From Salpingoeca rosetta (lineage: Eukaryota > Opisthokonta > Choanoflagellata > Craspedida > Salpingoecidae), in contig NW_004754904.1 of assembly GCF_000188695.1 (NCBI RefSeq), forward strand, positions 250,558 to 263,057: 12,500 bases of DNA, in the 5' to 3' direction. Shown here in pieces: positions 1 through 9,348 of the stretch; the first letter of the stretch is position 1; each line of letters begins with the position of its first letter. The translations under genes were made by a program, and so were the position numbers. The notes under the pieces are model-generated. The model was given only the letters and a program-made list of their open reading frames with translations. It was not told the DNA's origin and did no database searches.

Positions 1-181
1 ACAAACACAAAACACAAACACAAACACACATGCACGCAAGTTGCACATGCATGCGCACGCATACACACAAACGCACGCGTACGCACTGGCAAGCGCAGAG
101 ACACACACGAACACACACAAACACATACAAACACACACAAACACACACACACACACACACGGACACACACGAACAGACCAC
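1..181. repeat. Degenerate CA-rich tract, intron of the bHLH gene
   Basis: Imperfect (CA)n with ACAAACAC and ACGCAC variants fills this stretch. It follows the minus-strand donor at 181-180, so it is the 5' part of the second bHLH intron, and in the RNA it is UG-rich. No coding sequence is visible. Confidence 0.8.
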
Positions 182-653
182 CTTGGAGATGCGCTCCTCT
201 GTGCGACACATGGGAACAAGCTGGCGCAAGGTCTTGAAGCCTGCGTTGATGAACTGCATGCGCTTGCGCTCGTTGCCGTTCGCCGCCAGCCGCCTCCGCG
301 ACGACGGTTGCGGCGCACTGCCGTCGATTGGCCCATCCCCAAGCCCAGCGGCCTCATACTGTGGCTCTGCAGCATCACATCTCTGTGCCCTGCTGCGTTA
401 TTGAGACAGAGCAAGCGACAGTGAGGGGGCGAGACAGACCGTGAGAGTGAGAGCGAGTGGGTGAGACAGAGTCAAAGGGAAATCGCGCGCAAAACTTGGT
501 GGCAGTGGTGCATGCATGCGTTGTTGAGTATGTGTGCACGTGTTGTGCTTGATGTGACCAGCAAGCGTGACCGTGCATGTATCTGTGTGCCGACGCAAAC
601 AGCCCAGCCCATTCGCACCTGTGACTTGCATCGCCCTGAGCGCTGTCTGCCAT
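182..653 (-). CDS. TFAP4-like: bHLH transcription factor, AP-4-like (partial, 5' end of gene)
   Basis: Nuclear DNA-binding protein expected to dimerise and bind E-boxes. The clear part is an exon at 389-182 (minus strand) that reads RRRLAANGNERKRMQFINAG, followed by a helix with LRQLVP and ending ...EERISK. This is a bHLH basic region (the N..ER.R residues that contact the E-box), helix 1 and start of the loop. The NER-R-MQ-INAGF pattern is typical of the AP-4 family. The exon ends at a GT donor (181-180, phase 0), so helix 2 and any leucine zipper lie beyond the left edge. The frame has a stop at 400-398, so an upstream exon is needed. A fitting one is 653-619, beginning MADSAQGDASHR with A at -3 and G at +4. 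Its donor GTGCGA and the acceptor CAGCAG (395-390) join it in frame. The bHLH exon is strongly supported. The first exon is inferred and less sure. Confidence 0.72.
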
Positions 654-1165
<512 letters not shown>

Positions 1166-2753
1166 ATGGGCAAGGGTAGGCAGCAGAAGAAGCTGCAATC
1201 GCAGCAGCAAGAGCCGCAACAGCCACAACAGCAGCAGCAGAAGAAGAACAAGAAGAACAAGAAGGGCAAGGGGCTGAAGGTGCCTGACGTGGAGAAGTTT
1301 TTGGAGAAGGAGAGGGAGGCTGAGCTCAAGAAACAACAAGAGCAGCAAGAAGACAAGGCGCAGCACACGGACAAAGGCAAGGCAGAAGCCGGAGCGAAGA
1401 AAGGCAAGAAGAGCAAGAAGAGCAAAGGTGATGACAAGGCCAATCAGGGGAAGAAGAAGCAGCAGCAGGCAGCAAAGGGCAAGCAGGATGACGGCAAGCG
1501 CAGGGCTGGCGATGCCGATGACGCTGATACGACCAATGGCGACAACACCACGAAGAAGGCCAAGAAGGCCGAGAACGGGAAAGGTGGCAATGATGACGAG
1601 TCGGTCAAGCAGGCCATTGAGGATGCCGTGTCTTCCGCGCGACAGCTGCAGCCATATGAGGGCGGCGATGAGGCTCTCTTCACAAACCTCGCCGACAAGG
1701 TCTCCGAGCCAACCATGAAGGCAATTGAGGTATGGTGTGTGGGGGATGGGGTGTGCATGTGTGTGCATCTGTATGCGTCTGTCTGTGTGTCTGTGTTATG
1801 TGTCTGCGCTGTTCGCTGTGCCACCTCGAGACTGAGCCGTTCTGTCAGCTTGTTCTTCTTCGGCTCTTTGCCAGAGCACTCACAAAAGCAAACAAATACT
1901 CAACGCACACGCACAAGTACACACACACACACATATGTCGTTGCGGCTCTGTTGCACCCATTCATACTTCATGTCTTGTGTTCTCTTGCGTCTTTGTGAC
2001 CAGGGCTTTGGGTTCACCCACATGACGGAGATCCAGTACAAGACCATCCCCTTCCTGCTGACGGGCCGGGACCTGCTTGGTGCCGCCAAGACGGGCTCGG
2101 GCAAGACGCTTGCCTTCCTCATCCCCGCCGTGGAGCGCCTGCGACAACTCAAGTTCACGCCAAAGAACGGCACCGGGTGCATCATCCTCACGCCAACCCG
2201 CGAGCTGGCACAGCAGATTTACGGCGTGCTCATCAGCCTGCTGGAGCACCACCACCAGACTCACGGCATCTCCATCGGCGGATCAGACAAGAAGGTTCTG
2301 CACATGCATGTTGGGTGTACGGGGGAGGTGTGGGTCGGTGTGTGTGTCTGTGTGTGTCTGTGTGTCTGTCTGTCTGTCTGTGTGTGTGTGTGTGTGATGT
2401 GTTTTGTGGAACTTGTGCGTGGTTTGATGTGAGTGCGTCAACCAACACAACGACGGTGGGGACAATCTACCCTTGTCGTGGCTTGAACCGCACTCCTTCG
2501 CCTGCATCACTCACACACACACAAACACACACACACACACATGCACACACACACACACATACACACACACCCTAGGCGGAGGCGCGTCGCCTGGGCAATG
2601 GTGTCAACATCCTGGTGTGCACCCCCGGGCGGCTGCTTGATCATCTCCAGAACACGAACTTCAAGTTTGATCGCCTCCAAATGCTCATCATCGACGAGGC
2701 AGACCGCATTCTCCAGGTGTCCACCCTGTTTGTTGTGGTCGTGGCCGTGATCG

Positions 2754-2811
<58 letters not shown>

Positions 2812-3362
2812 TTCACGTCTCCCCCCTGTGCGCATGCTGCATGTTGTCGCCCACCTCACCGCCCTCGTGCGTGCGTGTGTCGACCGACGTGTGCTGCTGA
2901 CAGATTGGTTTCGAGGACACCATGCGCGCCATCGTCCGTCTCATCCCTCGTACGCGTACACACACGCACATGTTTGTATACATATGCACAGCTGCTTGCA
3001 CGCAATGAATTGCCCACGTGCCCACTCATCTTTGCACACGTGCACTCACTCCCTCCCTCACTCTCTCTCACTAAAACACTCACACACACTCTCTCTCTCA
3101 CTGAAACACACACTTACATACACACACACTCTCACTGAAACACACACACTCTCTCTCTCTCTCTCACGTGATGAGCAGAGAAGCGGCAAACGGTCCTGTT
3201 CTCGGCGACACAGACGCGCAAGGTGGAGGATCTTGCCCGCATTTCGCTGCGGGGCGAGCCGCTGTACATTGGCGTCGACGACAAGGCCGACATTGCCACT
3301 GCAGACGGCATTGAGCAGGGATACGTTGTACGTACCCCATACAGCCACCCATCCAACCATCT

Positions 3363-3435
<73 letters not shown>

Positions 3436-3807
3436 GGTCGTCACAGCGACTGGTGGTGCTGCTGGTGCTGTATCCGAGTCTATGGTGGTTCGAGTACTCC
3501 AGTGCGGTACCTTACCTGACCCTCCGTAACACCATCATGTACGTGCGTGTGTGTCACAGATTTGCCCGTCGGACCAGCGGTTCCGGCTGCTGTACACATT
3601 CCTCAAGAAGAACCTGAAACGGAAGCTGATGGTGTTCTTCTCCTCGTGCGATTCCGTCGAGTTTCACCTGCAGTTCTTCAACTACGTCTCCCTCCCCGTC
3701 CTCGGCATCCATGTACGCCTTCCTTCCTCCCGTTCTCTCTTGTTGCGCCTCTGTCTGTCAGTGTGGGTGTGGGTGTGGGGGTGGTTGTGTCTGTCAGTGT
3801 GTGTGTG

Positions 3808-3838
<31 letters not shown>

Positions 3839-4040
3839 GTGCCTGTGTGCCTGTGTGCCTGTCAGTGATATGTGCCGTTCCCTACCTGACACCAACAAAC
3901 AAATTCATGCACGTACACCACATCCATTCCCTTTGTATCGGTGCGCCAACAGGGCCGCCAGAAGCAAGCCAAGCGCTCCCGCACATTCTTTGAGTTTTGC
4001 AACGCAGAGCAAGGCATCCTCCTCTGCACAGACGGTACGC

Positions 4041-4138
<98 letters not shown>

Positions 4139-4886
4139 GTGTGTGTGTGTGTGTCTGGTCTCGTCGTGGATTCATCGTGCATACATTGTGCTGTGTGTTC
4201 CCGAATACTCACATCGTTGCTGTGCGCCCTTCCTGTGCGTGTGCAGTTGCCGCTCGTGGTCTCGACATTCCCGAGGTCGATTGGATCATCCAGTACGACG
4301 CCCCAGACGATCCGAAGGTCAGTGCAGAGAGAGAGAGACACACACACACACATATGTACACACGCACGCACACGCACGCACGCACACATATGTACACGCA
4401 CACACAGCACGCACACACACGCACACACAAAACACCGCCTTGCCTTACTCCTTCTCGGCCACTGCTGACCACCCTCATCTCGTTGTCTGTGTGTGTGTGT
4501 GTGTGTATGTGTGTGTATGTGTGTGTGTGTGTGTGTATGTGTGTGTGCAGGAGTACATCCATCGCGTTGGACGAACGGCCCGCGGGGCCGGGCGGAAAGG
4601 CCGCGCGCTCCTCTTCCTCCTCCCGACGGAGGTCGAGTTTCTCAAGTACCTCATGGAGAACAAGGTAATGTCTTCATGGCTATCTTCATCGCTGCTACCG
4701 GCCGTCGTTGTCGTCGTGGTCGTCGTTGTTGTGTGCACATGACACCAGCTCATGTGTTGCTGTTGTGCCACCGCCACTTGTCTTGTTCAGGTTCCTCTCA
4801 ACGAATACGAGTTTCCCAAGGACAAAATCGCAAACGTGCAGTCAAAGGTGTGTGTTTGTGTGCGTGTATGTTTGTTTGTGGTTTGC

Positions 4887-4921
<35 letters not shown>

Positions 4922-5019
4922 TTGTTTATGCATGCGTGTGTGCATTTGTCCACTTGCGGTTGTGCCTTGCCCCAGTCATGCCTTGCCTTGGTATCTGCTG
5001 CTGATTCCGTCACATCACC

Positions 5020-5050
<31 letters not shown>

Positions 5051-5886
5051 CTCTCAGTACTACCAAATTATGGAGAAGAGCTACTTCTTCCGCAAGCTTG
5101 CCATCAGCGGTTTCCGCTCGTATGTGCACGCGTATGCAGCACACTCCCTCAAGGCCGTACGTTGCATGCACACACTGACGCTCACACAGCATGTATTTGC
5201 ACACCCACGCACATGTGTGCACTCACACGTTCCACACTCTACATCACACACAACAAATCAACATGCCGGGCTGTTTGTCGTCCTGTGCTTCCCAACTGCT
5301 CGCGACACTCTGCTCACAACCCCACCATACTCATTCACCACATCCCACCCACCACCACGCTACCGCCAGGTGTTCAACGTGAACGAGCTGGACCTGAACG
5401 CCGTTGCCCAGAGCTTTGGGCTGCGGGAGGCGCCCAATGTGCAGCTGAAGATTGCAAGCAGCAAGAAGCTCACACGCAATGCGCCGCCAAAGACCGCAGG
5501 TGCGAGGTGTGGGCGGTGGTGGTGAGGCCATGGATGCTTATCTGCTGCTGTGCGTGTGATGACGTGAGCTTGCTTTCGCTGGCGCCGGCGCTGACTTACG
5601 TCACTGCATCTTACATGCACACACACACACACTAACAAACACACACACACACATACACACAAACACACACAAACACACACATACACATACACACAAACAC
5701 ACACACACACACATACACATACACACAAACACACACACACACACTCTCTCTCTCTCTCTCTCAAACACTCAAACACGCACACGCACACGCACTCTCTTTC
5801 ACACTTTCACACACACAAACCACATTGAAACAGCTCAACGGCGGGCGAAGATGTACAAGAAGAAGAACTTCAAGCGGCATCATTAA
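1166..5886 (+). CDS. DDX18: DEAD-box ATP-dependent RNA helicase DDX18/Has1, 13 exons, 649 aa
   Basis: Nucleolar RNA helicase of the Has1/DDX18 family, which acts in 60S ribosomal subunit assembly. Coding exons: 1166-1729, 2004-2294, 2576-2716, 2904-2949, 3179-3327, 3560-3712, 3953-4034, 4247-4317, 4551-4664, 4791-4847, 5058-5156, 5370-5499, 5834-5886. All junctions are GT-AG and keep the frame. Residues 1-165 are Lys/Gln-rich and low complexity, with KKxK clusters that suit nuclear import. Motifs in order: Q motif (GFTHMTEIQ, to Q199), Walker [10 protein letters not shown] 215-223, PTRELA 252-257, TPGR 301-304, DEAD 325-328, SAT 356-358, VFFSS in motif IV, ARGLD 478-482, HRVGRTAR 503-510. The C-terminus has the family extension (SYVHAY, HSLKAVFNVN, VAQSFGL) and a basic tail KKKNFKRHH. 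Human DDX18, recalled as about 670 residues, matches throughout. The ATG has good context (CACCATGG). No motif is missing. Confidence 0.96.
2755..2809. repeat. (TG)n microsatellite in DDX18 intron 3
   Basis: A pure 55-bp TG tract lies 38 bp inside intron 3 (2717-2903), whose donor GTGTCC is weak. In the transcript it is a UG repeat, the class of sequence bound by TDP-43 and CELF proteins in animals. Confidence 0.97.
3363..3434. repeat. (TTGC)18 tetranucleotide tract in DDX18 intron 5
   Basis: Eighteen perfect TTGC units lie within intron 5 (3328-3559). The open frame across them reads Leu-Ala-Cys-Leu repeats and is not coding. Short relatives of the repeat occur near 730-752 and 770-782. Confidence 0.98.
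4046..4136. repeat. (TG)n microsatellite in DDX18 intron 7
   Basis: A pure 91-bp TG tract starts 11 bp after the donor GTACGC at 4035, then continues imperfectly to about 4155. It takes up almost half of intron 7 (4035-4246). Confidence 0.97.
4329..4548. repeat. Opposed CA-rich and TG-rich tracts in DDX18 intron 8
   Basis: The 5' half of intron 8 (4318-4550) is GA/CA-rich with CATATGTACAC units (about 4329-4430). The 3' half (about 4485-4548) is TG-rich with TATG interruptions and abuts the acceptor GCAG directly, leaving no normal pyrimidine tract. The two arms are complementary in the RNA. Confidence 0.9.
5614..5820. repeat. CA/CATA/CT-rich tract in DDX18 intron 12
   Basis: Imperfect (CA)n with ACAAAC and ACATAC interruptions, then a CT run near 5743-5762, fills most of the last DDX18 intron (5500-5833), up to just before the acceptor ACAG. 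Confidence 0.93.
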
Positions 5887-6463
5887 TCGTATCTCTGGTG
5901 TGCTCGCTATGGTGAATGTGTTGCTGTGTGTGCTGTGGGTGTGAATTCCCCCCCCCCCCCCTCTTCCTCCCCTCCTCGTTCTGTTTCTTGTGGCTTGTTG
6001 CTGTGTGGTTGTGCCAAATCAATAACTACCCGCACATATACTGTTGGGTTCATCTGGGCAAGATAGACAAAGGGAGAACACTTTGCACACGCGCCATTTC
6101 CACATACACATGCTGGTGTTACCTTGCCCTAGCTGTGGATTGTATTGAGACAAAGGACCACGTCATCGCCCTCGCTCACTTACTCACGCACGCACTTACT
6201 CACTCATTTACTCACGCACACATGAAGGACTCCGCATCATCATCCGCACAACGCACAACTTGTTGGGTTGTTTACTCGTGTGAAACGACTCACAGATCTG
6301 TAGAAACTACTAAACTTCAGAGGGGCAGCGCAACACTTTGGGAGTCGCACACATACACAAACACACGCATACACGAACATACAAACACACATACAAACAC
6401 AAACAAACAAACACAAAAACACACATACATACACACATACACGGAATGAAGCGAAGCACGATC
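5887..6463. other. Convergent 3' flanking region of DDX18 and the glycosyltransferase gene
   Basis: No gene is seen here. It holds a run of 14 C at 5948-5961, a CTCA/CGCA-rich patch near 6176-6225, and a CA/CAAA/CATA tract at about 6348-6442 immediately downstream of the minus-strand stop codon. No AATAAA signal was found for either gene. The plus-strand open frame through 5916-6449 reads as repeats and low-complexity sequence. Confidence 0.7.
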
Positions 6464-7306
6464 CTACTTGCCTCGCGCGCTCAGGAACTTGTCAATGCCG
6501 GTGCGTTTGGATGCCGGGGTGGAATACCCCAGAAAGTGCACGACATACGGCTTCTTGCACTTTTGCGGCAACGCGCGGCAGTCCGGGGCGTACTGGAAGA
6601 GCCGCAGCGGGAGCTCCACAATGTCGGGGAACTTGGTGTTTGTCTGGACGATAGCCTCGTTCAGGGCTCGCTGGTCGTACGGAGGCGACTTGTACCGCCA
6701 AATCTCTTTGCTGAGCGACTTCCATTTGCGCATCACCTCCTGTGTCTGTGGAGTTGGCTTGGCGTAGATGAACCCGGAGTTGAAGTTTGGCTCATCAATG
6801 TCGTTACCATAGGGCATGCCGATCGACACCACGTGTGACTCCAAGTACTTGAGCGGGTTGTGGAGGAAGATCACATCAATATCGCTGTAGAGGGCCGTCT
6901 GGTTGCGAGCAATCACGTGCCAGACGTACCGCGCCTTGTTTTCCACAGCTTCCTTCCACGCCTTGTTGCCGTACGCGGACTTCTTCCCCGCCGTGCCCGA
7001 TGCCGTCGTGCCCTTGTCCTCGTTGTAGCCGATGCGCACGCGACCGGGCGCCAGCTCCTCCGCGGCTGCAAGCGTCTCCTTGTCCTGCGCCACAATGACA
7101 AAGTCCTCGATCCCCACCGCCTTGATGCGGCGCACCCACGGCTGCAAGAGCCCAATGTAGTCCTTGGACGCCATCGTCACCACAACCGTGGATGCAGACG
7201 ACACGTCCTCCGAGGGCGGCAGTGCCACGGCGTCGAGCGGCGTCTCTTCTGCCACACAGGCCCTCGGTACAGTGCCCAGGAGTAGCAGCAGTACAGCGCA
7301 TTGCAT
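6464..7306 (-). CDS. GT77-like (nucleotide-diphospho-sugar transferase family) glycosyltransferase, signal peptide, 280 aa
   Basis: Probable secretory-pathway glycosyltransferase of the nucleotide-diphospho-sugar transferase family (Pfam PF03407, CAZy GT77-like); donor and acceptor cannot be told. In a single exon the protein has a hydrophobic start (VLLLLLG, residues 5-11) and a likely cleavage after ACVA (19). A strand-helix start [18 protein letters not shown] (41-58) follows, then DFVIVAQD (68-75). The DxD metal/nucleotide-sugar motif is SDID (141-144, in [13 protein letters not shown]), followed by [10 protein letters not shown] (175-184), DQRALNEAI (211-219) and VVHFLGYS (255-262). One N-glycosylation site, NQT, is at 135. 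The DxD, the NSGF strand and the DQ..LN helix are hallmarks of this family. An in-frame ATG at 7366 would add 20 basic residues. I prefer 7306 because it puts the signal peptide at the N-terminus. No membrane anchor is obvious, which is unusual for a Golgi enzyme. Confidence 0.85.
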   Translation of the reverse strand: MQCAVLLLLLGTVPRACVAEETPLDAVALPPSEDVSSASTVVVTMASKDYIGLLQPWVRRIKAVGIEDFVIVAQDKETLAAAEELAPGRVRIGYNEDKGTTASGTAGKKSAYGNKAWKEAVENKARYVWHVIARNQTALYSDIDVIFLHNPLKYLESHVVSIGMPYGNDIDEPNFNSGFIYAKPTPQTQEVMRKWKSLSKEIWRYKSPPYDQRALNEAIVQTNTKFPDIVELPLRLFQYAPDCRALPQKCKKPYVVHFLGYSTPASKRTGIDKFLSARGK

Positions 7307-7379
7307 TGTGATGGACGGTCTTCGCCGTGCTGTGGTCGCTGGCCGAACAGAGTGGTGCTCACGCATCGCTGCAGATGTT

Positions 7380-7600
7380 CGTGTGTGCGTTTGAGTGTGC
7401 CTTTGAGTGTGTGCGTATGTCTGTGTGTGCGTATGTCTGTGTGTGTGTCTGTGCGTGTGTGCGTATGTGTGTGTGTTTGTGTGTGCGTCTGTGCGTATGT
7501 GCGTCTGTGCGTATGTGTGCGTCTGTGCGTATGTGCGTCTGTGCGTCTGTGTCTGTGTCTGTGCGTATGTGTGCGTCTGTGCGTCGTCTTTGTGGTTCTG
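7380..7600. repeat. Imperfect TG/TGCG/TGTC tract upstream of the glycosyltransferase start
   Basis: Variable units of GTGTGTGCGTATGTCTGTGCG type extend over about 220 bp, with several local duplications of GTGCGTCTGTGCGTATGT. The interruptions suggest an old, diverged microsatellite. Confidence 0.88.
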
Positions 7601-7684
7601 TCTTTGTAGGTTTCGATCGCGATAAGCTCCTGCTGCTTGGCTGGAGGGGCAAAATGCATCACCAGCCGGCAAAGGCCAATGTCC

Positions 7685-7693
7685 TATTTATAT
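7685..7693. promoter_or_regulatory. TATA-like box
   Basis: The plus strand reads TATTTATAT; the minus strand reads ATATAAATA, with a perfect TATAAATA at 7692-7685. It sits 62 bp upstream of the UQCR11 ATG, a normal distance with a short 5' UTR, and about 380 bp from the glycosyltransferase ATG. It could serve either gene. Confidence 0.45.
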
Positions 7694-7754
7694 GACACAT
7701 TTCCAGTTTGCATCGATATCACCCACACGCTTCCCTCAACACCAAGCAACAACC

Positions 7755-8777
7755 ATGCTCGGTGTGTGCTTGTGTGTGCTTGTGTGCATGTGCTTGTGTG
7801 TGCTTGTCTGTGTGTGCTTGTCTGTGTGTGTCTCCGTATGCTTTCTTCTACGTCTCTGCATCTGTATCACTGTGTGTGTCTGTGTCTGTCTCCGTATGCC
7901 TTTGCTTCTGCGCCTATCTACATCACTGCGCCCTTGTGTCATTGTGTGTGCGCGTTTGTTCCATCGCCCCTCTTGCCCCTGCTTCCGTGTCCTTATTGCC
8001 CCAGCCCCTCGCTCCTGCTTGAAGAACTCACGCTTCCTCCACCCACATGCCGTGTTGCTTGTGCGTAGCTCAACTTAAGTACGCTGTCGGACAAAGCAAG
8101 CGCTGGTGAGCTCCTTCGCGCGCAGCACGTGCTTTTGCTTCCCAATGCCTTAATGCCACACACACACACACACGCGCATACACACACGCGCGCACACTCA
8201 CACATGCCCACACGCATGCTTCTACTCCTGCTTTTTTTTTTTTTTGTTTTGCCCGTTCTCCCTTGGCTGTGTGTTCGCGCTCACCCCCACTGTCTTGGCC
8301 ACTGTGTTGCACCTCATGACTTGCGCCCAGGGCCCCTTCCCTTGCTGCTTACGGTGCCGTCACCTCCATGGCGATTGTGTACATGACGGACAAGTGGATT
8401 GGCCGCCCCGTCCTCGCGTAAGTGCTCCTGTGTCTGTGTCTGTGTGTGTGTCTGTGTCTGTGCCTGTCTGTCTGTGTGTCTGTCTGTCCGTGTGCGTGTC
8501 TGTGAGTGAATGGGTGTGCTTGTACGTGCTTGTGCGTGTGTGCGCACGCGCTTTCATCTCTCTGTGCTTGCAGTTGTGCTGATGTTCACTTGTCGTGCTG
8601 TAGCACTTTGCCTGTATTCCTTTAACATCCTTTCGACCTTGGATGATGTCCTCACCGAGTCACATGCACATATGCACGCACATACACATATGCACACGCA
8701 CACACACACACACACGCATATACAGTCGTGTGCCTTGGATCGGCGACCGGTACCAGCTGCCCAAGGAAGAGAACTGA
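7755..8777 (+). CDS. UQCR11: Cytochrome bc1 complex small subunit UQCR11/QCR10, 4 exons, 60 aa
   Basis: Small one-helix subunit of respiratory complex III in the mitochondrial inner membrane. Exons: 7755-7761 (ATGCTCG), 8069-8105, 8331-8417, 8726-8777, with GT-AG junctions in phases 1, 2 and 2 and stop TGA. The product starts MLAQLKYAVGQSKRW. A membrane segment follows at about 17-34, with AAYGAVTSMAIVYMTD, then WIGRPVLARVPWIGDRYQ and a charged end LPKEEN. The order aromatic-GAV-helix-TD-W-(V)PWIG/YI and the 60-residue length match animal UQCR11 (about 56 residues). The three larger exons are well supported because they join in frame into a family-like protein. The 7-nt first exon is inferred: ATG has A at -3, GTGTGT follows as donor, and the product gains the expected short N-terminus. 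Longer than this the N-terminus is unlikely to be. Confidence 0.85.

Positions 8778-9348
<571 letters not shown>

Larger units (their letters stand above)
7307..7754. promoter_or_regulatory. Divergent promoter region between the glycosyltransferase gene and UQCR11
   Basis: The starts at 7306 (minus) and 7755 (plus) face away from each other. Next to the glycosyltransferase, about 7380-7600 is TGTGCG/TGTCTG-rich (CA-rich in the minus-strand transcript) and is probably 5' UTR. The best core-promoter candidate is the TATA-like box at 7685-7693. The His-Thr-rich upstream extension of the glycosyltransferase frame comes from this repeat and should not be counted as protein. Confidence 0.55.

Noticed and set aside
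3363..3434. Regular repeat array considered as CRISPR or as a hydrophobic repeat protein
   Set aside because: Units are 4 bp and contiguous without spacers, inside an intron that must be removed to join GYV to ICPSDQRF.
2615..3529. 304-residue plus-strand frame continuing from the DEAD-motif exon
   Set aside because: After 2716 it reads intron repeats (Cys-Val, Ser-Leu, Leu-Ala-Cys-Leu). The helicase needs splicing at 2716 to keep its motifs.
5916..6449. 177-residue plus-strand frame downstream of DDX18
   Set aside because: Low complexity, ends in a CA repeat, no domain pattern and no splice evidence.
7307..7672. N-terminal extension of the glycosyltransferase rich in His-Thr-Gln
   Set aside because: It is translation of a TG/CA repeat, and it would bury the signal peptide.
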